Under the pieces are notes generated by a model. The model searched no databases and was not told where the DNA came from. It saw only the letters and a list, made by a program, of their open reading frames with translations. A stretch of DNA of 64,000 nucleotides from contig NC_065567.1 in the NCBI RefSeq assembly GCF_022605725.1, positions 33,459,127-33,523,126 on the forward strand, written 5' to 3'. Positions 11,018-22,000 of this stretch are shown piece by piece. Position 1 is the first letter of the stretch; each line of letters begins with the position of its first letter. The translations under genes were made by a program, and so were the position numbers. Source of the stretch: Anthonomus grandis grandis (lineage: Eukaryota; Arthropoda; Insecta; Coleoptera; Curculionidae).

Positions 11018-12128
11018 TCACTCATTATAATAAAATAAACGCTTTGAACTGAGATCAAGATATAAAAGCCATAACTGTTTTACAGCATAACGAGTTTCGT
11101 GCATTAAAATGTTTTGGGTTTTTAAAGGTAATTTAATAAGATTTAAACAAGAAGATTTTATAGGTTTGGATTTCGGTTTGATTTTAATCATTGGGAAGGA
11201 AGCATCAAAGAGCTTAACAATTTTTGTGTGAAAGGAAGATAAATCGAAAATAGAATTCCAGGACTCAAGAGCTGAAAGTTGACGAAACTTATTAAAGTTA
11301 TTAATACCAAAAATTCGACCATATCGCTGTGCAGATACACTACATTCCTTTTGTATATTTGCTATTTTACATAGTATAAACTCATGGTCTGATAAAGCAG
11401 AATTTGCGACTGTACACTCCACGGAGTCATATGGAAAATTAGAACAGATATAGTCAATAATAGTGGAGCTTGTTGACTGTGTTATACGAGTAGAACATTT
11501 TACATGCATATGTATATTAAATGCCCCCATTAGATGATCGAGGCGCAGAGTAAAGACAGAATTTTTATCATTAAAGTTGATATTAAAGTCTCCTGTAAGA
11601 ATTACGTAAGCCGCCGATGGAATTTCAAACAAAAGTGCTTCTAATTTTAAAAAGAATTCGCTGCAGTCACCTAGAGGAGATCTATAAATACAAATTACAT
11701 ATAAGTTTATGGATTTGGAGTAAATTACAGTAAATTCAAAAGTCATTTCCTTTAGGAGATGTTTAAATTTATCTACCTGTTGAAAAGAGTGTTCTAAAAA
11801 GTTTTTACATAATAATATCATACATCCACCATGAGAAGACAAAATCCGACAAAAACTAGACAAAATAACATAATTTGGTAGATCAATAAGTTCACGCGGT
11901 TTAAGCCAGTGCTCAGTAAGTAATAAAATACTAGGATAGTTTAGGTCATGCAAAAAAAGTGAAAGTTCACTAGTTTTATGTCGCCGAGATTGAATATTTA
12001 ACAACATTAGAGTTAGGTGGCCAGGTAAAACATTAGATTGAATGTGTTTTACATTTACATGATTGTTGCTAGCTTGTATGTCAACAGTAGAGAGTTGACT
12101 ATTCCCAAATGTTACATCGGTGCAAATT
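11018..12128 (-). pseudogene. LINE endonuclease (APE-type EEP domain) fragment
   Basis: The Met-initiated ORF spans 12007-11018 (329 residues), and the frame stays open upstream to about 12128. It begins LLNIQSRRHKTSEL, the usual start of jockey/CR1 endonucleases. The exonuclease-endonuclease-phosphatase motifs follow in order: LLTEHWL, VICIYRSPLG, ILTGDFNINF, STRITQSTSSTIIDYI and NSALSDHEFI. Key residues (the Glu of TEHW, Asp and Asn of GDFN, Asp and His of SDH) are present, so the domain itself is intact. The reverse transcriptase that should follow is absent, and the frame ends in a Lys/Ser-rich tail. A second open piece at 12331-12143 lies upstream in another frame and may be part of the same element. 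Confidence 0.85.
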
Positions 12129-12142
12129 CAATTTAATATTAT

Positions 12143-12331
12143 TTAATTGACAGAAATCAATGAGACGCGCTCCTTATTTATGTAATCGCCAACAATGGGT
12201 ACAAGCGTAGTTCCATTTAGGGATTCAATGCATCTTGAGATTTCGCGATGTTGTGACGTTATAAATGAATTAAGTATGAACCTATTTTTAAACAGAGAAG
12301 GTCCTATTAAAACTGCGTATATATTATCCAA
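12143..12331 (-). pseudogene. Possible upstream fragment of the same LINE
   Basis: A 62-residue open frame (MDNIYAVLIGPSLFKN...) just upstream of the endonuclease frame on the same strand. I do not recognise a domain. By position it could be the end of ORF1 or the ORF1/ORF2 junction. Low certainty. Confidence 0.25.
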
Positions 12332-12976
12332 GTAGTAGTTTCTTTTTAGTTTTTATGTCACGTAATAGGGGTAGAAAGTTAAAAAAAAATAAAACCCATA
12401 GCTTTTGTGCTCATTGGAACTTATTTTTTGTAAAAAATTTCAGGTCCCTTATAATTTCAAAATATTACCTAAATTTATAAGCGAACATTCTCTCGCAACA
12501 AATAGAACATTTCGTTGGGCGCCAAAATTCCCTGAACCAATATTATTTTATTTCTGACATAATTGTCTTCCAAAAATTCCGTTATCAAATAAACGTATAC
12601 ATCATTTTTGTCTTACATATAATCTTGTATAAAAATCAACATTTATTTACCTCATTATACTAAACAAGCGCTTGAAAGTGAGACCAAGTATATTTTATTA
12701 AAAGCATAAAACTTTTTCCAGTTTATAATGAAATTTATATTGATATCCTCCTAAGTCTTTTACAGCATGATGAGTTTCTCAAAACTTCTGGAAAACTAGA
12801 TATATCAATATTTTAATTGCCTTTTTTTGTGTAAATATATTTTTGATTAAACAAGTTTTGTGCATTAAAATGTTTGGTGCATTCAAAAAAGCCTTAAAAA
12901 AAAGTTAAGGATTATTTTCCAATTAAAATTTATTTTCTACATACTGATGGACAGTTTAGCAGGAATCTATTCGGTT

Positions 12977-13147
12977 AGGTAATTTTGGCGCCCAACAAAA
13001 TGATCTACCAAATGAGGAAAAAATTTAATTTACTAAAAGTCTTTAAGTACTCTATTACCTTCATCAAGTAGTTTTAATTGTTGTAATATTTCCTCGGAAT
13101 ATTCACTGGCATCAAATGGACCATTTTGTTGGGCGCCAAAATTACCT
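12977..13147. mobile_element. 171-bp palindromic MITE-like element
   Basis: Perfect 26-bp terminal inverted repeats, starting AGGTAATTTTGGCGCCCAAC at 12977-13002 and inverted at 13122-13147, flank about 119 bases of AT-rich sequence without coding potential. It shares its ends with the larger block from 10711. No convincing target duplication was found. Confidence 0.65.
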
Positions 13148-13625
13148 GATCTAATATTCTTATAGTTCTGATACAAGGATAAAAATGGTATTTGGTATAT
13201 ACCTGAAATATCCAGTTACAAAATTAATTAGAATTTTAAATAACACATTCGAAGAAGAAATGTTGACTTACAGCTTTAATATAATTATAACAAAATTGCG
13301 CAAAATTAAATTCACACTGAAGGGCTTTACATTAAAATCCTTTTAAAAACTGCAAATAATTGCTGTTCTTATAAATTTTAACGCGGTTTATTGCTCATAC
13401 AAATTGACTTAAAACGAGACATATTTTTGAAATAGCCGACTTAAATTTACAAAGGAAAAGAATAATTTACGAATATCAATAAATTTTTACAAATGTCAAA
13501 ATCCCAAAACTTGTTTTGAAGAAGTTTGAAATTATTTGAAAAATAATATAGTAATCAATTTTAATACAAATATAGCACATATTAGAAGATACAAAAATAT
13601 AAACTTACCGAAATATAAATTTAAA

Positions 13626-13648
13626 AAAAGTAAGCCTCCTGGCTTACT
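13626..13648. repeat. Short perfect hairpin
   Basis: AAGTAAGCC, loop TCCT, GGCTTACTT. A 9-bp stem in otherwise AT-rich non-coding DNA; there is no evidence of function. Confidence 0.5.
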
Positions 13649-14279
13649 TGGTAATGCTACCGCTTAAGTTCACAGATTAGCATATTTTATAAAGCTGAGA
13701 CATAGGAAGCTTTTTTAACCGTTAGATGCTTTTCCGAACAAAACTTATCAACACAAAGTATTTCTTTCAAAGATCGGATCATTTGTAACTCCTTCCGTTA
13801 AAATTAAATTACAAAAAGCGCGATGACGATGCGCACCAAATATAAATATTTGATAAGTTTAAAACTCTTTAAACAATGGCGACTCACTGACTTTTGTACT
13901 GAACTTTTGACAGAAAACATATGAGAAAACAAACAACCGATCACGTATGTTATAACGGACTGAATGTCGTTGTTACGTCTCTTTCCATGTTACCGTTTCA
14001 ACTTTTATTATGTTCGGAACGTATAGGATTAACTTGTTCATAGGAAAGCGGGGTATCCTTTGTCTGCTGAAATGTTAATTCTTAATTCGATGTTGCCGGA
14101 TCAACTCAGAATAAATCCGACGACTTTCTGCGCATCTGTTACTTTAAATGATCTTTATAAATAATGTTTATGTTGCTTTGTGATTTTGGAATGTTTATTT
14201 TTGACCGGAATTTGGCTAATGATTATATATAACTATTTTCAAGTTAATTTAATGAATATAATTATTTATTTATATATTT

Positions 14280-15930
14280 CGGTCAAGAAAGGAAAATGCA
14301 TTTAAAAGAATTCTGTGTTTTTTATGCATTTTTAAGAGAATTTAGTAACACAGTGTAAGAATTTGTCAATTTAAAAAATGGCCGCATTTATCGAATTTTT
14401 GACGTCATTTACCAGTTTTTGGAATAAAATTAGCAATAAATGAGGTGCCACTCCACCTTTATGCATACTATACTCTATTTCAGAAGTGTATAGAGCAATA
14501 AACTGGGGAATTCCGTTCTGTTTGGCTACATTTCGTGGTAGTTCATAGGCGCAGGTACTTATAATATTTATGAATTTAATTTTCACGGATTAAATGCCTT
14601 TATAAAATAATATTCCTTAAAAAATTGCCTTATTGCTTAAAAAAATATATTATTCTATTTAAACAAAAGTAACTTTCTAAAATAAAATAGCATTTAAGTA
14701 CATTAATTATAAGGTAAAAAACAAGTCCCAGTTGCACGCCTTTGGCGAACCGTTTTCAATGTTTATCAGTGGGTAACAATGGGCAAAACTCATAAATTGA
14801 CCCAAAACCGGGTGGCACTACCTGCAATCAACGAAAAGAAAGAATTTTACATTGAAACTAATACCCAACTAAGGTAGTGGCATAAAATATTGGTGGATCA
14901 CCAGGTACCACTTTTGCATACCTAATGAGGTTTTATTGCTCTACACACTTCTGAAATAGAGTATAACATAAAAAAATATTATTGACACCCCATGACAATA
15001 ATATGAACAATATATTGAAAAATTGTTTACCTATACCACAATTCGGCGCCCCAATAAATGAATATCTGCTATTTCAGTTAAATAAAAAGTTATTACTCAT
15101 ACAACATTCATATATGTATATTTCGTTAATAAAAGGAAAATTCAATTCAAAGAATTCAATTGTTTTAAATCTATTTTTAAAAGAATTAACTGACTCAATT
15201 TTAAGAATTTGTCCACTTTCACAAAATGGCTGGATCGAATTTTTGACTTCACTTAACGCTTTTGGGGGTAAAATTAGTAAGGAATCACTCGACTAATATA
15301 TACGTACTCAAAAAAAAATATTATTAACACAACATAAGTTTTTTATAAAAAATTGTATATCTTTCTATACCACACACGTTAATCATTTTTACATAAGTTT
15401 ATCTTTGTCTTGGTCCCTATGTTACTTTGACGCTGTATATTAAAACAGAAATTATAAAAATCTGCAGAAATAATAAATATGGCCCGATAGTTGAGCGCCA
15501 CAAGTATAAAAATTATTTTCATTTCGGCGAACTAGAAAAGTTATTGTTTATACAACATAATAATCTATTGAAAAATAATCTTTTAAGTTACTTTGAGAAT
15601 TTTAATTATTTATTAATATATTTTGATGAATGATTGAAAATATATTTAAAAGAATGCTGTTTTTTTTCAAAGCACTTTTAAAATGATAAATTGGCACAAT
15701 TTTAAGAGTTCGAAATTTTAACTGCTTAACTATTTTTGGGACAGAATTAGTAAAAAATAAGGTACCACTCTACTTATTTATTCCACGTATTAAGAAACTT
15801 AGGTTTTTTAGGAAAATGGCTGCAGATATCGAACTTTTGATTTTGGTTAACAGTTTGAGATGAGGTATTATTTAACTTATTGATTTTTTGACTTTACGTA
15901 ACGTTTTCTGGGACAAAACTAGAAAGAAAT
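14280..15930. repeat. Degenerate tandem repeat, roughly 500-850 bp period
   Basis: A passage resembling AAAATGGCTG.ATCGAATTTTTGAC followed by a GTTTTTGGGA(C/T)AAAATTAG(T/C)AA stretch and a GAGGTACCACTC stretch recurs near 14375-14450, 15220-15290, 15710-15775 and 15815-15935. The preceding part (ATTTAAAAGAATTCTGT) recurs near 14300, 15150 and 15640. The short open frames in the block overlap these repeats and look accidental. Confidence 0.55.
14469..14965. repeat. 34-bp inverted repeat spanning 497 bp
   Basis: TATACTCTATTTCAGAAGTG at 14469 continues for 34 bases and returns inverted at 14932-14965 with one mismatch. It could be the remains of a small foldback element inside the tandem block. 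Confidence 0.6.
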
Positions 15931-16305
15931 GAGGCCATTTATTTTGAGTTTTTTCTAAAGATTATAATGATTATAAATATCTTACGTTTTCAAAATTTGA
16001 TTCAATTAAATCAAAGCACTTTAAATGTTGTTTTATGACCACGTTAGTCGCCATAAATACCAATCGGTTCGAAAGTTTAAAATTAAAAAAAAAATCATTT
16101 TTGTGAACAAATGTTTCTTTATACACATCTCTCAAATTATTAAGATTTGTGGTATTTAAGAAGTTTATTTTTAACATAAATATAGGTTGATAAATTATTT
16201 GATGTACCAGACGATTCCATGTGAAATAGTCATCTCGGTAATATTTAAGAACCGAACATATTCTACATTTCTTAACTCCTAAAGTTTTTTAGTATTGACC
16301 TACAT

Positions 16306-16323
16306 GTTGGGCGCCACAATTAT
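16306..16323 (-). other. TGGCGCCCAAC motif copy
   Basis: GTTGGGCGCCACAATTAT on the plus strand, preceded by TAGTATTGACCTACAT. It matches the first 11 nt of a tRNA-Lys(CUU)-type primer-binding site on the minus strand. Its flanks match the copies near 18469 and 22328. Confidence 0.6.
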
Positions 16324-16719
16324 ACCAAACGCCTATAATATTATCTAAGTACTTTTTGGTAACAGTCGACTCTCATGTTCGACGCCTGAGTTATGCACTA
16401 CGTTTATTAATTCATGGTGATTTTTCTCGTAAACTAGAATATTAAAAAATCATTTCCTTTTAATAGAATTTTGTATATATTTTTTTGACTTTAGATGCCT
16501 ATTTAATGAAATTTTATCCTAAACTTTTTTACAAGCGCTAGAAGATTCTTATTAAAATAAATTAAAAAAAATTGCATAAATAATTTTAAATATATTTGTC
16601 AATTTAATTACAAAAGTACTGTAAAAGAAATGGAAAAAATATAATTTTATTAAACGATAATTGATGAAATTCATAAAAACTATTATTATATATAAAAAGA
16701 ACACTAAAAACAAGATTAA

Positions 16720-17770
16720 AGAAGCATTTCGTACAAGAGCCCAGGAATAATAAAAAAGCTTTCAAAGGGAGTATTGCAGGGAATCTGGGTCATAAATCAC
16801 TTAATATTGGTGCCAAAGTACTTATTTAAAGAAGCAATAGAAAACCACGTAATTTTATACAAATTATATCAAAAAACTGTTTTAATCAGATCAGTGGTTC
16901 AGGAGTCACATCCATTTAAACTTTAAGGGACGTCAGTGGTACCGTAGAATATTAACCTCAAATTCTTTGGCAGGTAACTTTGGATCTACTGAACTTAAAA
17001 TCACGAATCATATTTTCTTTAGGAGATAATCATATTTTCGATAATTCTTGTATAAACCTTAAATTCTCTCAATGCATTAGAAAATCAGTTATTTAGCCTG
17101 AAAAGCGTGGAAGCATTTTTAAAGAAGTATGTCAAGGAAAATGGGTCGTAACTCACTTCATCTTGCCTCAACAGTATTTATTTATAGAAATATGAGAAGA
17201 TCACGTAATTTTGAATCAATTATCTCAAAAAACTTTTTTATATAGATTAATAATTCAGGAATTACATTCATTTAAACTTTGCTTGATGTCAGTGGTACGT
17301 CAGGATATTAACCTCAAATACTTTGGCTGATAACTCTAGATCTACTAAACCTAGAATCTTGAAATAACTTTTTTTTGAAAGATAATCGTTTTTTCAATAA
17401 TTCTTGTAAATACCGTATATTATTTAAATGCCTAATTTAGCCTGGAAAGCCTCCAAGCATTTTCAATCATTGGTTCAGAAGTTAGACCCATTTTACCTTT
17501 GGGTGACGTCAAAATGACTCAGGATCTACTGAACCTAGCAACACAGTCTAACAAAAATCATGAATCTATATACTTTGTTAGCAATCTTTGTTGAAATCTA
17601 TATACTTTGCTAGCAATCTGAAACAAAATTCTTTTGCAATATAAATATATTTTAAACAATTCTTGTAAATACCTCAAATTCTCTAAATGCATTATAAGAG
17701 CAGTTATCCAGCCTGAAAAGCTTCCCAACATTACCAAGGAATACACGGCAAAGAAAATGAGTATACATAG
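16720..17770. repeat. Degenerate tandem repeat, period roughly 250-350 bp
   Basis: A module running GGTTCAGGAGTCACATCCAT, TTAAACTTT..GACGTCAGTGGTAC, ATTAACCTCAAATTCTTTGG and GGATCTACTGAACCTA recurs starting near 16890, 17240 and 17467, with a linking segment (TTAGCCTGAAAAGC) after each. The ATCTATATACTTTGTTAGCA passage is itself duplicated at about 17565 and 17598. Open frames in both directions across 17558-17912 translate this repeat and have no domain. Confidence 0.6.
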
Positions 17771-18177
17771 TACTTTCCGAGTGTCGAAAATTTTCACAAG
17801 GGTATTTGAAATTTTTCTTTCCAGATTCAGTAACTTTTTGCGGCATAGTTTTCCAAATGCGATAACAATTAAATTTCTATCCAGAACCAAAATACAAACA
17901 CACGTCGGTTAAATTATAATAATTTCCAGTTTTCTGTATTTTTGTATGAAAATATAAAACCAAAAATTTCACTACAATTTCAATTAGGATAATTTTTGTC
18001 TTGGACTAAAAAATAAATTTAAGAGAAATTTCTATGTATAATAAACATATCAATATCCTTTCATTTACATAACTCTATCAAATAAAAATTAAGTTTTCAT
18101 GAACTTTTACCTTCACTTTATGGTACTACCATTAAAACTGCTGAGACTACAATTCTGGTAAAGTTAATATATTTGTC

Positions 18178-18860
18178 CTGGCGCCTTCCCCATAACGTAA
18201 CAATGGTTTTTAATGGCCAATATGCCCATTTACACAGTAAGTTCCATATAATATATGACATCTTTTCTCACCATTATATCAAGTTATATTGAAAGCTTCA
18301 ACAAGAACTTAACATTTTTGGGAGTCACATGTTACTTCTAATAATTCAAAAAAAGGATTTTTCTAAACAAGTGTTTCCCAGGAGACATTCCGTAGAATAT
18401 TGAAACTCATTTTAATATTTTAGAACCGAATTTCTACATTTCTTAGCTGTTTTAGTATCGACCCACATGTTGGGCGCCACAATTACCAAACGCTTGTAAT
18501 AATTTTTAAATATTTTCTAGCGACAGTGGCACTATTTAATTAAATTCATACACGTCAATAAAAAATCTATATTTTAAGCATGTAGTGCTTTTCGGTATCA
18601 ACCCACATGTTGGGCACCCGAGTTTAACACTTGTTTCAAAATGAAACAAAATTTAAATGTAGTTTTATAGGGGCATTTTAAAGGTTCCATGGCGAATGAA
18701 TATGTTAATTCTTGAAAAACATGTCCTGGCACCCTCTCTATACTGTAACAATGCTTTTTAATAGTCATTTACACAGAGGACTCCGTACTATATATTAGAC
18801 TGTGATGTAACACTCTCCTCACCAATATATCAAGTGTACCGAAAAGATTCAATAAAAATT
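18178..18860. repeat. Two copies of the CCTGGCGCC block flanking a PBS-like motif pair
   Basis: Segments beginning CCTGGCGCCTTCCCCATAAC (18178) and CCTGGCACCCTCTCTATACT (18726) are diverged copies. A third is at 21928. Between them lie PBS-like motifs at 18469-18487 and, degraded, near 18610. This is the downstream flank of the Nimrod-type gene. Confidence 0.65.
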
Positions 18861-19017
18861 TTGGTAATTATAGATAGCACTAATTAAAATAAAATTACAA
18901 TTTCAATTTTTAAACCTAATTATATTAAGCTCACTTTAAAAAAATAACTTGTTCTTAACATGTTATTTTCAACTTATATAACCTATTTAGATAATAAAAG
19001 TGTAATGCATAATGTAT

Positions 19018-22000
19018 TCAATGTCCCTCCAGTACCTCCTCGGGGATCAAATCCAAATGAAGCTCAGAAAGTGATCTTCTCACTCTCCTAATACACCTGT
19101 TGCTCCCTTTAAACTCCTTTATAAATCCTGGGTTGCAAATGCAGAAATTTGGTGCTGAGCATACCCCATTTTCACAGCCATCTGGAAATAAGTAAATCTA
19201 TCATTAATCGCTAAAAACAATATTAGAAACAGTATACTTAATGACTCTTTTAGAGTTTATACCAGGCTTGTCACATTATTAGTGGTCTACAGAACATTAT
19301 AACTTTCTTTATTTAACAAATAAAATTACCTTGACAGAATGCTACACATTTACGTCCTCCAGTTCCAGGAGCCTCAGTGTATCCCTTCTTGCAAGCACAA
19401 GTTTCCGGTGCAACACAGTCTGCGTTCAAGCAAGTACTGGAGCAGTGAGGTACACATTGTGTTCCAGTTCTATCCAAGTTCCATCCAGGTTTGCAAGTGC
19501 ACATGTTCGGAGCAGAGCAAACTCCATTAAGGCAACCTAGAAATTTTTTGTTTCAATTTGCTCTTTTATAATATTGCTTTTTTATACCTCTTGGACAGTC
19601 AGCTTCACATTTGTTTCCTTTTAAGATGTAGCCAGGTAGGCAAGAACATTTGTTTGGTCCAACACAAGTTCCATGTCCGCAACCACCCTCACAGTGATAC
19701 TCGCACTTATTTGTTTCTCTGTTCACTTCAAAACTGCAAAGGAATATATTGTCAGTCTAAAATCAATGCGTTAAGATGAAGTATCAAAAGACTGAAGAAC
19801 TGAAGAAAGATTTGTGATTAGTTATTAGAGATGCAACCATATGCTTCCATTTACAGAATCAAAAATAAAAAGTGAATTTGTAAGTTCATGGGAATTTAAA
19901 GATCATACTGAAGGTGTCTTCAGAATTCAAACCATGAGCTAACGTGTGGTCACTAGATCGATGTCCTCTTCAGGGTCAGATTAATGATTTTGAGATAGAT
20001 CCATGGATCTTGAATTTAGATCCTAGAGTCCAGGGATTTGAACGGATTTTTCTCATTCATTAAATTTTTTTTGGACTCTTTGGACTAATTTAATGCAAAA
20101 TAAGCGAATCAGATATCCAAGGATACTGTAATATTAGAAAACTATGAAAAATATAATGCCATATCATTCAATGTTAAAATCCTAAACACTATAAGGGTCG
20201 ATGACCAAGTCCGAGCGAATAATTAACAAATAGAGTGTTATCAATCGGTAAAAGATATGATAATGCACTAGAGATTGAATAAAGAAGAACACAGCTGCGG
20301 TTCTAAAGATCCTCATGAAAAATCAAGAATCAAACGCCTTCCAGAGTTTAAATCAATGAAATCAATCTATTTTAAATGTAGTTAAATGGGCGCATTCTAA
20401 GGATTCCATGTCCAATAGATCTATAAATTCTCAAAAGAACTTGAAACTTTTGGGTTTTAGCCCCACGTTGGGCGCCACAATTACTAAATATATGGTTTAC
20501 AGATTGTCTTGTAACTTCATTTTTAGGAATTTAAGTTCATATTGAAGGTGACTTCAGAATTTAAACCATGCGCTGACGTTTTGTAACTAGATCAATATTG
20601 TCTTTAGAGTCCAGGGATTTGATAGGATTTTTAACATTACCTAATTTTCTTTTGACTCTTTGGACTAATTTAATGCAAGAATCATTATCAACTGTAGCTC
20701 AATAAGAATATGAAATATCCAATGATACTATAATATCAAAGAATCTACAACAAATATAATTCAATATCATTCAATTTTAAAACCATACAGAATATAAACG
20801 TCTGATCAAGTTGATCAAATCTGATCGGATAATTAGCAGATGGAGTGAATCAATCGCTGAAGCATATGATAACGCATTAGAGATCGAATAAAAGACAGAG
20901 CTATGGTTCTAATGAACATCATCAAAAACCAAAAATCAAACGTTTTCCACAGTTAGGTTATTTAAATCAATGTAAATCAATTTAAGTGTAATTTTATGGG
21001 CGCATTTTTGGAATTCTACGACCAATGGATCTTTAGTTCTCAAAAAACTTTAAAATTTTTGGGTTTTAGCCCCACGTTGGGCGCCACAAACACCAATTTG
21101 TTCAGAACTTTAATAATTCAAAACTAATTATTTTGGCTAACAGGTGTTTCTCCGGGCAGATTTCGAATTATTGAAGATTCCCCAGATTATTGAAGCTCAT
21201 TACTTAAGAAGAACATTCTTACTAAAAATTTAAATTCTTAAAGTAATAGATATCAGACGATTTTTGCCAATTTCTAAATTTCTAAGCTGTTAAAACTTTT
21301 AAGTATAGACCCACATGTTGGGCGCCAAAATTATCAAACGTGACCATATCATAATTTCAAATAACCAGGATATTACATTTTGAAAACGAGAATATATGGT
21401 TGAAAAATCTGGTTTGTGACTTCATTCATAGGAATTTAAGAAGATCTTACTAAAGGTGTCTTCAGAATTAAAACCATGAGCTGAGCAGGTGTCGTTACTA
21501 GACCAACCTCCTCTCTAGGGCCAGATTACTAGTCTTGAGATGGTTCATTGTATCTAGGATTTATATTCAGAGGATTTATATTCATATGATTTATATTAGA
21601 ATCCAGGGATTTAGTAGAATTGTTATCATTAATTAATTTTCTGGACCATTTGGACTAATTTAATGCTGCTCAGAATAAAATGTTGGTATATTTAATATAT
21701 TGAAAGAACTCGTGCATTATCTCAAAGAGACCTACGTAACTAGAGAAAAAATAACAACTCTAAGTCTCAGTCTCAAAATATCTTTTTATGTGTCAATCAG
21801 GTTACATGTTTCGCTAATAATGCCTCTGATGATGCTTTATTAGCGAAACATGTAACCTGATTGACACATAAAAAGATATTTCGAGACTGAGACTTAGAGT
21901 TGTTATTTTTTTTATATTTAATATATCCTGGCGCCTTCAGTATAATGTTCTTAAAACCCGTTATAGCTATTTTCACAGTGTGTTCCGTACTATATATAAC

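Larger units (their letters stand above)
10711..13155. repeat. Block bounded by a perfect 28-bp inverted repeat
   Basis: The sequence at 10711-10738 (ATTAGATCAGG, then TAATTTTGGCGCCCAAC) is exactly the reverse complement of 13128-13155. Two more copies of the core lie inside: inverted at 12513-12538 and direct at 12977-13002. The first pair encloses a LINE endonuclease ORF. The second pair forms a small 171-bp palindromic element. Confidence 0.8.

Noticed and set aside
14371..15296. 71-codon (minus) and 104-codon (plus) ORFs
   Set aside because: They overlap a degenerate tandem repeat and an inverted repeat; no domain.
17558..17912. Overlapping 110-, 92- and 64-codon ORFs on both strands
   Set aside because: They translate the 16.7-17.8 kb tandem repeat, have no domain, and the repeat explains the open frames.
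19313..19779. Plus-strand Cys/Ser-rich ORFs
   Set aside because: They are antisense shadows of Nimrod exons 5 and 6, whose minus-strand reading has correct splice sites and NIM repeats.
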